From contig CALFVX010000012.1 of NCBI GenBank assembly GCA_937928765.1, forward strand, positions 26,124 through 90,123: 64,000 nucleotides of DNA. Reading direction: 5' to 3'. This stretch comes from an uncultured Endomicrobiia bacterium. GTDB lineage: Bacteria; Elusimicrobiota; Endomicrobiia; DTEH01. Made by a program: the position numbers and the translations under genes. Below are positions 17,058 to 26,677 of the stretch, piece after piece. The stretch's first letter is position 1; every line of letters begins with the position of its first letter. The notes below the pieces were generated by a model. That model was given only the letters and a program-made list of their open reading frames with translations. It did no database searches and was not told the origin of the DNA.

Positions 17058-18338
17058 ATGAGTATAATAAAACAATTAAAAAATAATAAAATTCCTAATT
17101 TTATAAAAAAAATTTCTAATGATGAAAAAGTTGAAGTTGAAGAAATTCTAAATAATATTATTGATGGAAAGATTGTAGTATTAAAAAATACAAAATCAAA
17201 CAGAAAACCTGTTGCTGTAGGAAAAAATTTAAAAACAAAGATTAATGCTAACATAGGAACATCACCAGATCTTGTTGATATAAAATTGGAACTTGAAAAA
17301 TTGAATTTTGCTATAAAAGCTAAAACAGACATGGTAATGGATTTATCTACCGGAGGGGATATTGATTATATAAGAAAAACTATTTTACAACATTCACCTT
17401 TACCAGTAGGAACTGTGCCAATATATCAAGTTGTTTGTGAAGTATTAAGAAAAGGTAAAAAAATAAGTGATATTTCAGTAGAACATATTTTTGAGGTGAT
17501 AGAAAAACAAGCAGAAGATAGCGTTGATTTCTTTACTATTCATTGTGGTTTAACAAAGAAAAATTTGGAAATTTTAAAAAAACAAAAAAGAATTTGCGGT
17601 ATAGTAAGTCGTGGTGGCGCATTTTTAGCAGAATGGATTTTAAAAAATAATAAAGAAAATCCGTTATACGAACATTTTGACAGATTATTAAAAATTGCTA
17701 AAAAATATAATATTACTTTAAGTTTAGGTGATGGGTTAAGACCCGGAAGTATATTTGATGCTAATGATGAAGCACAAATTGCTGAGTTAAAAACATTATC
17801 AAAACTAGCAAATATTGCAAACAAAGAAGATGTCCAAGTTATGATAGAAGGTCCTGGACATATGCCAATAAATACTATAGAAAACCATGTGAAACTCCAA
17901 AAAGAACTTACTAATGAAAAACCATATTATCTTTTAGGCCCACTTGTTACAGATATTGCAGCTGGATATGACCATATAAACTCAGCAATAGGTGCAGCAA
18001 TAGCAGCGAAGGCAGGTGCTGACCTTATTTGTTATGTTACAGCAGCAGAACATTTGCGCCTTCCAACACCACAAGATGTATATGAAGGAGTTATTGCTGC
18101 ACGTATTGCAGCACACGCTGCAGATATTGTAAAAAGAAAAAAGTTTAAAGACGACTTTTTAGATTTAGAAATGTCAAAAGCAAGAAAAAATTTAAACTGG
18201 CGCCTTCAACAAAAATATACTTTAGATAAGTATAAATTTAAAGAAGAAAGAAATAAAATATTAAGTAATACAAAAAAAGTTTGTTCAATGTGTGGTTCAT
18301 TTTGTGCAATGAAAGAATCTACAAAAATAGGAATATAA
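17058..18338 (+). CDS. thiC: Phosphomethylpyrimidine synthase
   Basis: This radical-SAM-type enzyme converts aminoimidazole ribotide to HMP-phosphate. The length of 426 residues is the shorter bacterial form. The C-terminal cluster-binding motif CSMCGSFCAMK (CX2CX4C) is intact. Other hallmarks are NIGTSPD, DLSTGGDI, VGTVPIYQ, SRGGAFLAEW, DGLRPGS, EGPGHMP and LGPLVTDIA. A GGA-rich Shine-Dalgarno-like AAAGGAAA lies about 8 bases before ATG. No TPP riboswitch was recognised in the 72-base leader. ThiD2 and ThiE nearby supply the next steps; thiazole genes are not in the window. Confidence 0.96.
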   Translation: MSIIKQLKNNKIPNFIKKISNDEKVEVEEILNNIIDGKIVVLKNTKSNRKPVAVGKNLKTKINANIGTSPDLVDIKLELEKLNFAIKAKTDMVMDLSTGGDIDYIRKTILQHSPLPVGTVPIYQVVCEVLRKGKKISDISVEHIFEVIEKQAEDSVDFFTIHCGLTKKNLEILKKQKRICGIVSRGGAFLAEWILKNNKENPLYEHFDRLLKIAKKYNITLSLGDGLRPGSIFDANDEAQIAELKTLSKLANIANKEDVQVMIEGPGHMPINTIENHVKLQKELTNEKPYYLLGPLVTDIAAGYDHINSAIGAAIAAKAGADLICYVTAAEHLRLPTPQDVYEGVIAARIAAHAADIVKRKKFKDDFLDLEMSKARKNLNWRLQQKYTLDKYKFKEERNKILSNTKKVCSMCGSFCAMKESTKIGI

Positions 18339-18361
18339 GTTATAAAAACGAAAATTTTTTT

Positions 18362-19270
18362 ATGAAACTAAAAATAAAAACACCAGCAACTACAGCAAAT
18401 TTAGGTCCTGGGTTTGACTGTTTAGCTGCGTCGTTGTCATTATATAACGAATTTGAAATTGTCTTAGTAAGTAATAAACAAAAATTGAAAATTACAGTTG
18501 AAGGTGTTGATAGCAAATATATATCAGAAAATGAAGATAATATTTTTTATGAAGCAATAAAAAAAATTTTTGATAAACAAAAAATTCAAATTCCATCGAT
18601 AGAAATTTATATAAGAAATAATATTCCTATAAAAAGAGGATTAGGTTCTTCAGCTTCAGCTTGTGTTGCAGGGGTTATTGCAGGAAACATTCTATGTGGA
18701 GAACCATTGTCAGAAAATGAGTTGTTAGATGTTGCTTTAGAACTTGAAGGACATCCTGATAATATTGTAGCTTGTATGTTTGGCGGATTATGTATAAGTT
18801 CTGTTATTGAAAATAAGGTTAAATTTGTAAAACTTAATCTACCAGCAGATATTTTAGCTCTTACAATAATACCACAACAGAAAATTTCTACAAAAGAAGC
18901 AAGAAAAATTCTTCCTGAAAAAATTTTTTTCAAAGATGCAGTAAAAAATATATCAAATGTAGCATTATTAGTTTCTTCATTAATTACTAAGAAATACGAA
19001 TTTTTAAAATTTGCGACACAAGATTTTTTACATCAACCTTATAGAAAAAAATTAATGCCTTGGATGCAGAAAGTCTTTGAAATCTGTTTAGAAAATAAAT
19101 CTTTGTGTTGTATGTTAAGCGGGTCAGGTTCAACTGTAGTTGCTATTTATAAGAAGTCAGACATAAACAATGAGTTATTAGAAAAAATAGAAACAAAATT
19201 AAGAAAAGTTGTAACTTGTGAATTTAAAGTTTTGCCTTTTATAAATAAAGGTGTTATTATAAAACAATAA
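18362..19270 (+). CDS. thrB: Homoserine kinase
   Basis: This GHMP-family kinase phosphorylates homoserine for threonine synthesis. The N-terminal motif is TPATTANLGPGFDCLA, the ATP-binding loop is KRGLGSSASA (motif 2) near residue 88, and the C-terminal motif is MLSGSGSTVVA. The ATG at 18362 is chosen because the family starts within a few residues of MKLKIKTPATTAN; the frame extends upstream to 18281 but that part overlaps thiC and does not resemble the family. The product is 302 residues. The gene lies 23 bases after thiC. A 189-base spacer follows before argF. Confidence 0.92.
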   Translation: MKLKIKTPATTANLGPGFDCLAASLSLYNEFEIVLVSNKQKLKITVEGVDSKYISENEDNIFYEAIKKIFDKQKIQIPSIEIYIRNNIPIKRGLGSSASACVAGVIAGNILCGEPLSENELLDVALELEGHPDNIVACMFGGLCISSVIENKVKFVKLNLPADILALTIIPQQKISTKEARKILPEKIFFKDAVKNISNVALLVSSLITKKYEFLKFATQDFLHQPYRKKLMPWMQKVFEICLENKSLCCMLSGSGSTVVAIYKKSDINNELLEKIETKLRKVVTCEFKVLPFINKGVIIKQ

Positions 19271-19459
19271 AAAATTTTTTTTATAAAAATTTTGTTTAAA
19301 TTAATTGGTGTGTAAATAAATATATAGATATCCTTAGGGTAATGAATATAAATTATAATTTTCTATTTTTTATAAAAATAAGAAGTTAAAAAGTATCTGT
19401 TCATTAATTGTACTTAGTTTAAAAAAGTTAACAAGACTTATCACAAAGGAAATTTAAAT

Positions 19460-20341
19460 ATGAATCTAGTAAGTATAAAAGATTTAACTAAACAACAAAT
19501 AAAAGAAATTTATGATTTAGTACCAAAATATAAAACAAAAGATTTAATTCCAGAATTAAAAAATAAATATATAGGTTTAATTTTTGAAAAACCTTCTACA
19601 AGGACAAGAATTTCTTTTGAAGTTGGTATACAACAACTTGGTGCTGTTCCTATAGAATTAAACGAAAAACAACTACAGATATCTCGTGGTGAAACAATAA
19701 AAGATACTGCTAACATTTTCAATTGTTATTTAGACGGATTAATTTTAAGAGTTAAAAAACATGACACAATTTTAGAATTTACAAGGTATTCAAAGATACC
19801 TGTTATAAATGCATTAAGTGATAAAGAACATCCTTGTCAGATTATATCAGATATATGGACGATAATAGAATCTAAAAAAATTTCTTTGGATGAAATAAAC
19901 AAGATTAAATTTGTTTACATAGGTGATGCAAATAATGTTTCTATGTCTTTAATTTATATCTCAGAAATTCTTAATATGAACTCATATTTTATAATACCAA
20001 AGAAATTTCAGCCTAAAGAAAAGTTTAAAGAAAATATTGTTATAACAGATGATATAAAAGCAATAAAAGATTCAGATATTGTTTATACTGATGTTTGGAT
20101 TTCAATGGGACAAGAGAAAGAAAGAAAAAAAAGAATTAAAATTTTTAAACCTTATCAGCTAAATTCTGAACTTTTAGCGTTAGCAAAAAAAGATTGTATA
20201 GTTATGCATTGTTTACCTGCGAACCGTGGTTTAGAAATAGCAGAGGAAGTTTTAGATGGTAAAAATTCTATAGTATTAAAACAAGCAGAAAACAGGTTAT
20301 ATGTACAAAAAGCGTTAATAGTATATCTTTTTAAAAGATAA
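19460..20341 (+). CDS. argF: Ornithine carbamoyltransferase
   Basis: This enzyme makes citrulline from ornithine and carbamoyl phosphate. The carbamoyl-phosphate motif EKPSTRTRISFE is near residue 45, HPCQIISDIWT is the HPxQ site near residue 130, and MHCLPANRG is the HCLP site. The 293-residue length is slightly short but in range. A weak AAAGGAAA Shine-Dalgarno-like sequence precedes ATG. The 189-base AT-rich spacer upstream of it probably holds the promoter for argF through thpR; no clear -35/-10 pair was found. ArgG is at 2.7 kb. Confidence 0.94.
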   Translation: MNLVSIKDLTKQQIKEIYDLVPKYKTKDLIPELKNKYIGLIFEKPSTRTRISFEVGIQQLGAVPIELNEKQLQISRGETIKDTANIFNCYLDGLILRVKKHDTILEFTRYSKIPVINALSDKEHPCQIISDIWTIIESKKISLDEINKIKFVYIGDANNVSMSLIYISEILNMNSYFIIPKKFQPKEKFKENIVITDDIKAIKDSDIVYTDVWISMGQEKERKKRIKIFKPYQLNSELLALAKKDCIVMHCLPANRGLEIAEEVLDGKNSIVLKQAENRLYVQKALIVYLFKR

Positions 20342-20365
20342 AAATATAATTGGAGGATATTTTAT

Positions 20366-20668
20366 ATGGAGCAACAAGAGAAAAAAGAACAACAAATACA
20401 AATTGAGATTGACGACATTACTGCTCAAGGCATTTATTCAAACTTAGCAATTATAAGTCATTCACCGGATGAATTCATTTTAGATTTTGTTTTTATTCAA
20501 CCTCAGATACCAAAAGCTAAAGTAAGAGCAAGAATTATAACTTCACCTCAGCATATAAAACGTTTTCTTAATGCTTTAGAAGATAACATCAAAAAATATG
20601 AAGAAAAATTTGGCAAAATAAAAGTTGATAATGAGCAAAAAATACCAAAAATAGGGTTTGTTCATTAA
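20366..20668 (+). CDS. DUF3467 family protein
   Basis: This 100-residue soluble protein matches the small DUF3467 family. The recognisable parts are GIYSNLAIISHSPDEFILDF near the start and the ARIITSPQHIKRFLNALEDNI segment, followed by YEEKFG. The family function is unknown. A TGGAGGAT Shine-Dalgarno sequence at 20351-20358 supports the start. It lies between argF and cinA. Confidence 0.82.
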   Translation: MEQQEKKEQQIQIEIDDITAQGIYSNLAIISHSPDEFILDFVFIQPQIPKAKVRARIITSPQHIKRFLNALEDNIKKYEEKFGKIKVDNEQKIPKIGFVH

Positions 20669-20707
20669 TTTATTATATAAAAAGTTTAAGATATTAATAT
20701 AAGTAAT

Positions 20708-21997
20708 ATGGTAAAAATATCAGTAATATCAATAGGAACAGAATTATTAAAAGAAAAATCTAATACTAACCTTTTTTATATCTCAAAAAAACTTTTCTCA
20801 TTAGGGTTAAATATAAATTTTTGTTCAGTTTTACCAGATAACGAAAATGTTTTAACAGAAATTTTTAAATATCATATTGATTCTTCTGATATAATAATTC
20901 TTACTGGAGGGCTAGGTTCTACAGTTGATGATATTACAATACAAACTATAGCAAAATTTTTAAATAAAAAGCTTGTATTTGTTAGAAAAATTTATGAAAA
21001 TATTGTAAGATATTTTATTGATAAAGGGCAAGAACTACCACAACTTGTGAAAAAACAAGCATATGTTATTGAAGGTGCAGAAATAATTTTTAACAAGGTA
21101 GGTCAGGCTCCAGGAGAAAAAATTGTACTTAAAAAAGATAAAGGTCAAAAAATAATTTATATACTTCCTGGTCCACCAAGAGAATTGCAACAGATGTTTG
21201 ATGAATATGTATTTGTTGAATTAAAAAAGTATCAGACAAAAGTATCAAAAGAAGTTGTCCTTCATATATGTGATATTCCTGAGTCTAAAATAGAAGAAAT
21301 CATAAAACCAGTAATTGAGTCAGAAAAAAAATATTCTTCTGATATTAATTTTTCTATTTTGCCACATCTTAATATTGTAGATTTAAAAATTACAATAACT
21401 TCTGAAGATGAACTAAAAGTTGATGAAGAATTAAAACTGATAAAAAAACAAATTTATGATTGTTTTGAAGAACATAATTTAAAACACAAGATATACGCAG
21501 AAGATAAACAAACTTTAGAACAAGTTGTAGGTTTTATTTTAGGAAAAAATAAGAAAACTCTTGCAGTAGCAGAATCTTGCACAGGTGGACTTTTAGCTCA
21601 TAGAATAACAAATATTGCTGGAAGTTCATTTTATTTTTTAGGTGGTGTAGTTGTATATTCTAACCAGCTTAAGATGAAGCTTTTGGATGTTAAAAAAGAA
21701 ACACTTGAAACATATGGTGCTGTGTCTGAAGAAACAGTAAAAGAAATGTGTTTAGGTATTAAAAAGCTTACAGGTGCTGATTATTGTATTTCAATCTCAG
21801 GCATAGCAGGACCTACTGGTGCTACTAAAGATAAACCCTTAGGCACAGTATGGATTTGTATTTTTGACGGAAAAATTTTTAATACGAAATGTGTTAGATT
21901 TTTGGGTTCAAGGTTAGAAGTTAAAGAACAAGCAGTAAACACAGCACTTGATATGTTAAGTAATCACATTTTATCTTTACTACATCACAAAAAATAG
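20708..21997 (+). CDS. cinA: CinA family competence/damage protein with nicotinamide-nucleotide amidase domain
   Basis: This 429-residue, two-domain protein begins with the MoaB/MoeA-like domain (ISIGTELLKEKSNTN, TGGLGSTVDDITIQTIA, LPGPPRELQQMF). It ends with the PncC-type amidase domain from about residue 270, with the nucleophile region AESCTGGLLAHRIT and ISGIAGPTGATKDKPLGTV. CinA proteins hydrolyse NMN and ADP-ribose type nucleotides (established). Full length, no sign of damage. It starts 39 bases after the DUF3467 gene and is followed 4 bases later by thpR. Confidence 0.93.
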   Translation: MVKISVISIGTELLKEKSNTNLFYISKKLFSLGLNINFCSVLPDNENVLTEIFKYHIDSSDIIILTGGLGSTVDDITIQTIAKFLNKKLVFVRKIYENIVRYFIDKGQELPQLVKKQAYVIEGAEIIFNKVGQAPGEKIVLKKDKGQKIIYILPGPPRELQQMFDEYVFVELKKYQTKVSKEVVLHICDIPESKIEEIIKPVIESEKKYSSDINFSILPHLNIVDLKITITSEDELKVDEELKLIKKQIYDCFEEHNLKHKIYAEDKQTLEQVVGFILGKNKKTLAVAESCTGGLLAHRITNIAGSSFYFLGGVVVYSNQLKMKLLDVKKETLETYGAVSEETVKEMCLGIKKLTGADYCISISGIAGPTGATKDKPLGTVWICIFDGKIFNTKCVRFLGSRLEVKEQAVNTALDMLSNHILSLLHHKK

Positions 21998-22001
21998 TAA
22001 C

Positions 22002-22568
22002 ATGAGAACATTTATAGCAATAGAAATTTCTAAAGATATTATTGAAAAGATAAACAATTTTATATTTAAAACATACCAAGAGATAGATAAAAATAAAATT
22101 TCTTGGGTAAAAAAAGAAAATTTACATATTACACTAAAATTTTTAGGTGAAATTAATGAAAATCAGATTGAAATTGTAAAAAATGTGTTAAAATATATAG
22201 CTAAAGATGTTGAAGATTTTTTTATAAGTTTAGAAGGTTTAGGACTTTTTCCTAATTTAAAATCGCCAAGAGTTATATGGATAGGAATAAAAAAAGGTGA
22301 AGAAAAACTTAAGTTTCTTTCAAACATAATAAATGAAAATCTTTCAAAATACGGATTTCTTAAGGAAGAAAAAGAATTTGCATCCCATCTTACAATAGCA
22401 AGAATAAAAAAAATAAAAAGTATAAACGAAATCATAAATTATTTTGAAAAGTATAAAAATCAATTTTTTGGAATAAGTAAAGTCAAAAATATAACATTTT
22501 TCCAAAGTATACTTAAGCCAGAAGGTCCTGAATATTTTGTAATAGAAAAAATTTTTCTAAGTAAATAA
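22002..22568 (+). CDS. thpR: RNA 2',3'-cyclic phosphodiesterase / 2H phosphoesterase
   Basis: This 188-residue protein is of the 2H superfamily (formerly 2'-5' RNA ligase). Two HxT motifs are visible: LHITLKFLGE near residue 43 and SHLTIARIKK near residue 128, which form the active site. Family role: opening of 2',3'-cyclic phosphates at RNA ends. The gene ends 7 bases from the convergent glycoside-hydrolase-like gene on the other strand, leaving no room for a separate terminator. Confidence 0.9.
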   Translation: MRTFIAIEISKDIIEKINNFIFKTYQEIDKNKISWVKKENLHITLKFLGEINENQIEIVKNVLKYIAKDVEDFFISLEGLGLFPNLKSPRVIWIGIKKGEEKLKFLSNIINENLSKYGFLKEEKEFASHLTIARIKKIKSINEIINYFEKYKNQFFGISKVKNITFFQSILKPEGPEYFVIEKIFLSK

Positions 22569-22575
22569 GTGATAA

Positions 22576-23721
22576 TCAATCCGTTTTAGTAGAAGTTTCA
22601 GCTTTATAATTTTCAGGATAAATTTGTATTATGTCATCAAATATTTCCAAGGTATATTTACATTTAGGATCCCACAAAAGCCAATCAAATATTCCCTGAT
22701 CATAACATGCTTTTATTTGTGCTTTAACTTCATTAAGTCCATATTTATAACCAAGAGAAAAATCTTGTAGATAAGGTCTAAGTTTATATGATTTTTCAGC
22801 TAAAAGTTTTTTTGCATCAGAAACAGTTTTATATACAGTTCTATATGGTTCTTTGTTAGGATCAGAAATACCATATTCGCCTTTTTTATAATGTGAAGGA
22901 TACATCATTGGAGAGACAAAATCTATAATTTCTACCATTTTTATAAATCTTTGTCCTATACCCATATCATGCTCTACTGAAGGCGTTAAACCAAAAACAT
23001 CTATTGAAATAGTTGTGTTAGGAAGTTTTTCTTTTGCATATTTTAAAAATTCTACTAATATTTCTGATGCTGTAGTTGATGTATGTTTTTGCGAATATCT
23101 ACACAATTTAACATTTCCATCTGAAGGAAAACGAATATAATCAAATTGTATCTCTTCAAATCCAACTTCTATTGCTTTCTTTGCTACTTCAATGTTATAA
23201 TCCCAAACTTCTTTATTATAAGGCGAAACCCAAGAATTCCCTTTATAATCATTCCATACAGTACCATCGGGATTTTTAACTGCTAGATGTGGAAAGTTTT
23301 TAGCTAAATAATTATCTTTAAAAACAACTATTCTTGCTATTGTATAAATATCTTTTGATTTTAGTTCTTCTAAATATTGCTCAAGTTTAGGAATAGGAAT
23401 TATGGGAGTGTTATATTTTTTCTTTAGTTCAGAAACATTTATGTAAACTTCTCCTACATATTCTTTTATAGCAATTACAATAGTATTTAGTTTATCTTTC
23501 CCTAGATATGGTTCAAAACGTTTTTTATATTTTTCTGATCCTGCAACCCAGCTAGATAAATGTATCCCACGAACATATTTCGGCTTTCCTACAAGTTTCT
23601 TAATTTCTTTGTAAGAAGAAGATTCTGTTTGATTATTATTTATTTGTTGATTTTGAGATTGTTGTGCACAGGCAGTATTGAAAGATATAAATAATAAAAA
23701 ATACAAAATTTTTATTTTCAT
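22576..23721 (-). CDS. Putative glycoside hydrolase (DUF4015 type), secreted or lipoprotein
   Basis: This 381-residue protein is the only complete gene on the minus strand. Its N terminus is a signal peptide (positive KIK, hydrophobic stretch, then NTACAQQ). The cysteine could be a lipoprotein site (lipobox NTAC, not ideal) or the cut could follow ACA. A Gln/Asn-rich linker of about 20 residues follows. The barrel domain carries VRGIHLSSWVAGS near residue 50, ARIVVFKDNYLA, and FEEIQFDYIRFPSDG near residue 195, the hallmark of the DUF4015 (PF13200) family of predicted glycoside hydrolases. The substrate is unknown; an envelope polysaccharide is likely. It is divergent to the dpp operon across a 111-base region. 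Confidence 0.82.
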   Translation of the reverse strand: MKIKILYFLLFISFNTACAQQSQNQQINNNQTESSSYKEIKKLVGKPKYVRGIHLSSWVAGSEKYKKRFEPYLGKDKLNTIVIAIKEYVGEVYINVSELKKKYNTPIIPIPKLEQYLEELKSKDIYTIARIVVFKDNYLAKNFPHLAVKNPDGTVWNDYKGNSWVSPYNKEVWDYNIEVAKKAIEVGFEEIQFDYIRFPSDGNVKLCRYSQKHTSTTASEILVEFLKYAKEKLPNTTISIDVFGLTPSVEHDMGIGQRFIKMVEIIDFVSPMMYPSHYKKGEYGISDPNKEPYRTVYKTVSDAKKLLAEKSYKLRPYLQDFSLGYKYGLNEVKAQIKACYDQGIFDWLLWDPKCKYTLEIFDDIIQIYPENYKAETSTKTD

Positions 23722-23832
23722 AATTTTTTAGTTAAAATAAAAAATATATTTTTATGTTTCAACATATAGAAAAAAAATTTGTTTTTTTATAAAATTATCC
23801 TTGCAATAAAAAATTTTTAGGGAAAAAATATC
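23722..23832. promoter_or_regulatory. Divergent intergenic region between glycoside hydrolase gene and dpp operon
   Basis: This 111-base, extremely AT-rich region must contain start signals for both directions because the two flanking genes diverge. AT runs give many possible -10 hexamers (for example TATAAA at 23789-23794), but I could not pick a convincing -35 partner on either strand. A GGGAAAA at 23820 is the likely weak ribosome binding site for dppB. Confidence 0.4.
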
Positions 23833-24804
23833 ATGATGGTAAAAATAATATTTAAAAAAATGTTATATTTAATTATAACTTTTATTGGGATAAGTTTTGT
23901 AACATTTTTAATAATAAGTATTTCACCAGGCAAACCACAAGATATGTTAGAATTTTCTTCAAAAATTTCTTACGAAGCAAAACAAAAAATTTTAAAACTT
24001 TATGGGTTAGATAGACCGATACATATAAGATATATAAAATGGTTTTTAAGATTTGTTAGGTTGGATTTTGGTAATTCTTTAAAAGATGAGAAACCTGTCA
24101 TAGAAAAAATTTTACAGAGATTACCTGCAACATTGATGTTGAATACTTTGTCATTGAGTATTATTTTTTTTGGTGGCTGTTTACTTGGGGTTCTATCTTC
24201 TATTTATAAAAATAAATTTTTAGATAAATTTATTTCTTTTATTGTATTTTTAGGTTATTCTATGCCAAAATATTGGCTGGCTATATTATGTATGATATTT
24301 TTTGGGATAAAATTAAAAGTATTGCCAATTTCTGGATTAAGAAGTGTTAATTTTGATTATTTAACATTTTTTGAAAAAGTTTTAGACATTGCTAAACATT
24401 TACTACTGCCTGTATTAATTTCTGCATTTGGTGGTCTAGCTGGACTTACTAGATATGTTCGTGCGAGTATGATAGAACAACTTAATTCTGAGTATGTAAG
24501 ATTTGCATTAAGTAAAGGATGTGATACTAAAAAAATTGTATTTTATCATTCGTTTAAAAATGTTTTAATTGCTGTGGTAACAATTTTGGGTTTATCTTTG
24601 CCAGATCTTATAGGGGGAGGATTTATTTTTGAAACAATATTTGCTTATCCTGGTATGGGAAGGTTAGGTTATGAAGCTGTAGTTTCTAGAGATTATCCCT
24701 TGATTATGGGAATAAGTGTTATTACTGCTTTTCTTACATTATTAGGTAATTTTTTAGCTGATATAATATATGTATATATAGATCCAAGAATAAAGTATAA
24801 ATAA
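23833..24804 (+). CDS. dppB: Dipeptide/oligopeptide-type ABC transporter permease (DppB/OppB)
   Basis: This 323-residue permease has six membrane helices. The first is at about residues 10-32, followed by the family's extracytoplasmic segment with LYGLDRPIHIRYIKWF. The EAA-type coupling loop is YVRFALSKGCDTKKI near residue 215, and EAVVSRDYPLIMG lies near the end. This is the binding-protein-dependent-transport family 1 of OppB/DppB/NikB. The order permease B, permease C, ATPase D, ATPase F follows at short spacing. No substrate-binding protein gene lies in the window, so the substrate (peptide, nickel or oligosaccharide) is open. Confidence 0.9.
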   Translation: MMVKIIFKKMLYLIITFIGISFVTFLIISISPGKPQDMLEFSSKISYEAKQKILKLYGLDRPIHIRYIKWFLRFVRLDFGNSLKDEKPVIEKILQRLPATLMLNTLSLSIIFFGGCLLGVLSSIYKNKFLDKFISFIVFLGYSMPKYWLAILCMIFFGIKLKVLPISGLRSVNFDYLTFFEKVLDIAKHLLLPVLISAFGGLAGLTRYVRASMIEQLNSEYVRFALSKGCDTKKIVFYHSFKNVLIAVVTILGLSLPDLIGGGFIFETIFAYPGMGRLGYEAVVSRDYPLIMGISVITAFLTLLGNFLADIIYVYIDPRIKYK

Positions 24805-24818
24805 AAAGTATAAATTAA

Positions 24819-25628
24819 ATGAAAAAAAATAGTTCATTGATTGCTGGCTTAACAATAGTAGGTGTTTTAATAATAATTGCTTTTTTTGCAAAATTCATCT
24901 CTCCATACAATCCTTATGAACAAAATTTAACTTCTCGTCTTAAACCACCTTCTTATAAAAATTTTTTTGGTACTGACGAATTAGGAAGAGATGTTTTTTC
25001 AAGAATGATTTATGCATCAAGAGTATCATTAAGCGTTGGATTTATTTCTGTAGGTATAGCAACTTTTATTGGAACAATTTTAGGACTTATAAGTGGCTAC
25101 TATGGTAAGTTCATAGATGATTTTATAATGCGGTTAGTGGACATAATGTTGTGTTTTCCAACATTTTTTTTAATAATTTTAGTAATTGCTTTTTTAAAAC
25201 CGAGTATCTACAACATTATGATAGTTATAGGAATAACTTCATGGCCAGGATTAACACGTTATGTTCGTGCAGAAGTGTTAAGGATAAAATCGTTAGAATA
25301 TGTTTTGTCAGCAAAACTTGCTGGATTGTCTTCGTTTAGGATATTGTTTGTTCATATTTTACCAAATATATTAGCACCTGTAATAGTATCATTTAGTTTA
25401 GGTATTAGTTCAGCAATATTGACTGAATCAGGATTGTCCTTTTTAGGTTTAGGTATTCAACCGCCAGAACCCTCTTGGGGAAATATTTTATCTTCAGGAA
25501 AAGATTATATTCATATTGCATGGTGGCTTTCTTTATTTCCAGGTATTGCTATTTTTATTACTGTGGTTAGTTTTAATTTGCTAGCAGAAGGATTAAGAAT
25601 ATTTTTCAACCCAAAAGAAAAAATATAA
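24819..25628 (+). CDS. dppC: Dipeptide/oligopeptide-type ABC transporter permease (DppC/OppC)
   Basis: This 269-residue second permease has the N-terminal FISPYNPYEQNL and FGTDELGRDVFSRMIY segment that is diagnostic of OppC/DppC. Five to six helices follow, and the EAA loop is YVLSAKLAGLSSFRI near residue 160. The typical end SFLGLGIQPPEPSWGNIL is present. It lies 14 bases after dppB, and the dppD start is 2 bases after its stop. Confidence 0.9.
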   Translation: MKKNSSLIAGLTIVGVLIIIAFFAKFISPYNPYEQNLTSRLKPPSYKNFFGTDELGRDVFSRMIYASRVSLSVGFISVGIATFIGTILGLISGYYGKFIDDFIMRLVDIMLCFPTFFLIILVIAFLKPSIYNIMIVIGITSWPGLTRYVRAEVLRIKSLEYVLSAKLAGLSSFRILFVHILPNILAPVIVSFSLGISSAILTESGLSFLGLGIQPPEPSWGNILSSGKDYIHIAWWLSLFPGIAIFITVVSFNLLAEGLRIFFNPKEKI

Positions 25629-25630
25629 AA

Positions 25631-26647
25631 ATGACAGAAAATACAATACTAAAAATTGAAAATCTTAATGTTAGTTTTAAATTAAACAAAAAAATTTTTT
25701 ATATATTAAGAGATATTAATATTAATATACATAAAAAAGAAAAAATTGCTATTGTTGGTGAATCAGGTTGTGGAAAAACTACTTTAGCAAATACGATTTT
25801 GCTTCTTAACGACGAAGTAATAACAGATTATTCAGGCAACTTAGAGTTTTTTTCAACAAAAGGTTGTTGCAAAAAAAATAAATATGAGCTTATAAAGCAA
25901 CACAAGTTTCTTTCTAAAGATGAAATTAAGCATATTCGTGGAAATCACATAAGTATAATTTTTCAAGATCCATTTAATGCGCTAAATCCTGTAGTAGCTG
26001 TAGGTAAACAAATTGATGAAGTAATTTTAAACCATCATAAGGAATATAACAAAAAAGAAGTATATAATAGTACAATAAAATTATTAGAAATGGTAAACTT
26101 AAAAGAACCTGAATTAGTTTATAAAAAATATCCTCACCAACTTTCTGGCGGACAAATACAACGCATATGTATAGCTATTGCTATTGCCAACAAGCCAGAA
26201 ATTATAATTGCTGACGAACCCACTACTGCTTTGGATGCTGATTTAAAAGATTCGATATTAAAAATGTTAAAAGATTTGGTCGATAAAGAAACTTCAGCTT
26301 TAGTTTTGATTACACATGATATCAGTATAATAAAAAATTATGTGGATTATATTTTTATACTTTATTTAGGAGAGATTATAGAAGCTGGAAAAACAATACA
26401 AGTTTTTGAAAATCCACTTCATCCTTATACACAATTTCTATTATCCTGCTATGTAGATGCTACAAAAAAGGGAAAAAAACTGCCAACTTTGCCTTATGAT
26501 CCAATAAATCTATATGATAAAAATTTTATTTTTAAAAAATGTATTTTTTTAAACCGTTGTAGTAAAAAGATAAAAAAATGTGAAACTTTAAAGCCTGAAG
26601 TCTTTAAAATAGAATCTCAGAAAGTTAAGTGCTGGTTGTATGAATAA
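25631..26647 (+). CDS. dppD: Dipeptide/oligopeptide-type ABC transporter ATPase (DppD/OppD)
   Basis: This 338-residue ABC ATPase has Walker A GESGCGKTT near residue 44, the Q-loop FQDPFNALNPV, signature LSGGQIQR, Walker B IIIADEPTTALD and the H-loop THD. The C-terminal oligopeptide-transporter extension with the 'LHPYTQ' segment and a cysteine-containing end (CIFLNRCSKKIKKC) is present, so this is a full-length D subunit. Part of the dppBCDF unit. Confidence 0.92.
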   Translation: MTENTILKIENLNVSFKLNKKIFYILRDININIHKKEKIAIVGESGCGKTTLANTILLLNDEVITDYSGNLEFFSTKGCCKKNKYELIKQHKFLSKDEIKHIRGNHISIIFQDPFNALNPVVAVGKQIDEVILNHHKEYNKKEVYNSTIKLLEMVNLKEPELVYKKYPHQLSGGQIQRICIAIAIANKPEIIIADEPTTALDADLKDSILKMLKDLVDKETSALVLITHDISIIKNYVDYIFILYLGEIIEAGKTIQVFENPLHPYTQFLLSCYVDATKKGKKLPTLPYDPINLYDKNFIFKKCIFLNRCSKKIKKCETLKPEVFKIESQKVKCWLYE

Positions 26648-26677
26648 ATATTTTAACTTAATAAAAATATAAAAATT

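Noticed and set aside
18281..18361. Extended N terminus for thrB overlapping the thiC end
   Set aside because: The added residues are antonymous to the family start and lie over the conserved thiC cysteine motif in another frame.
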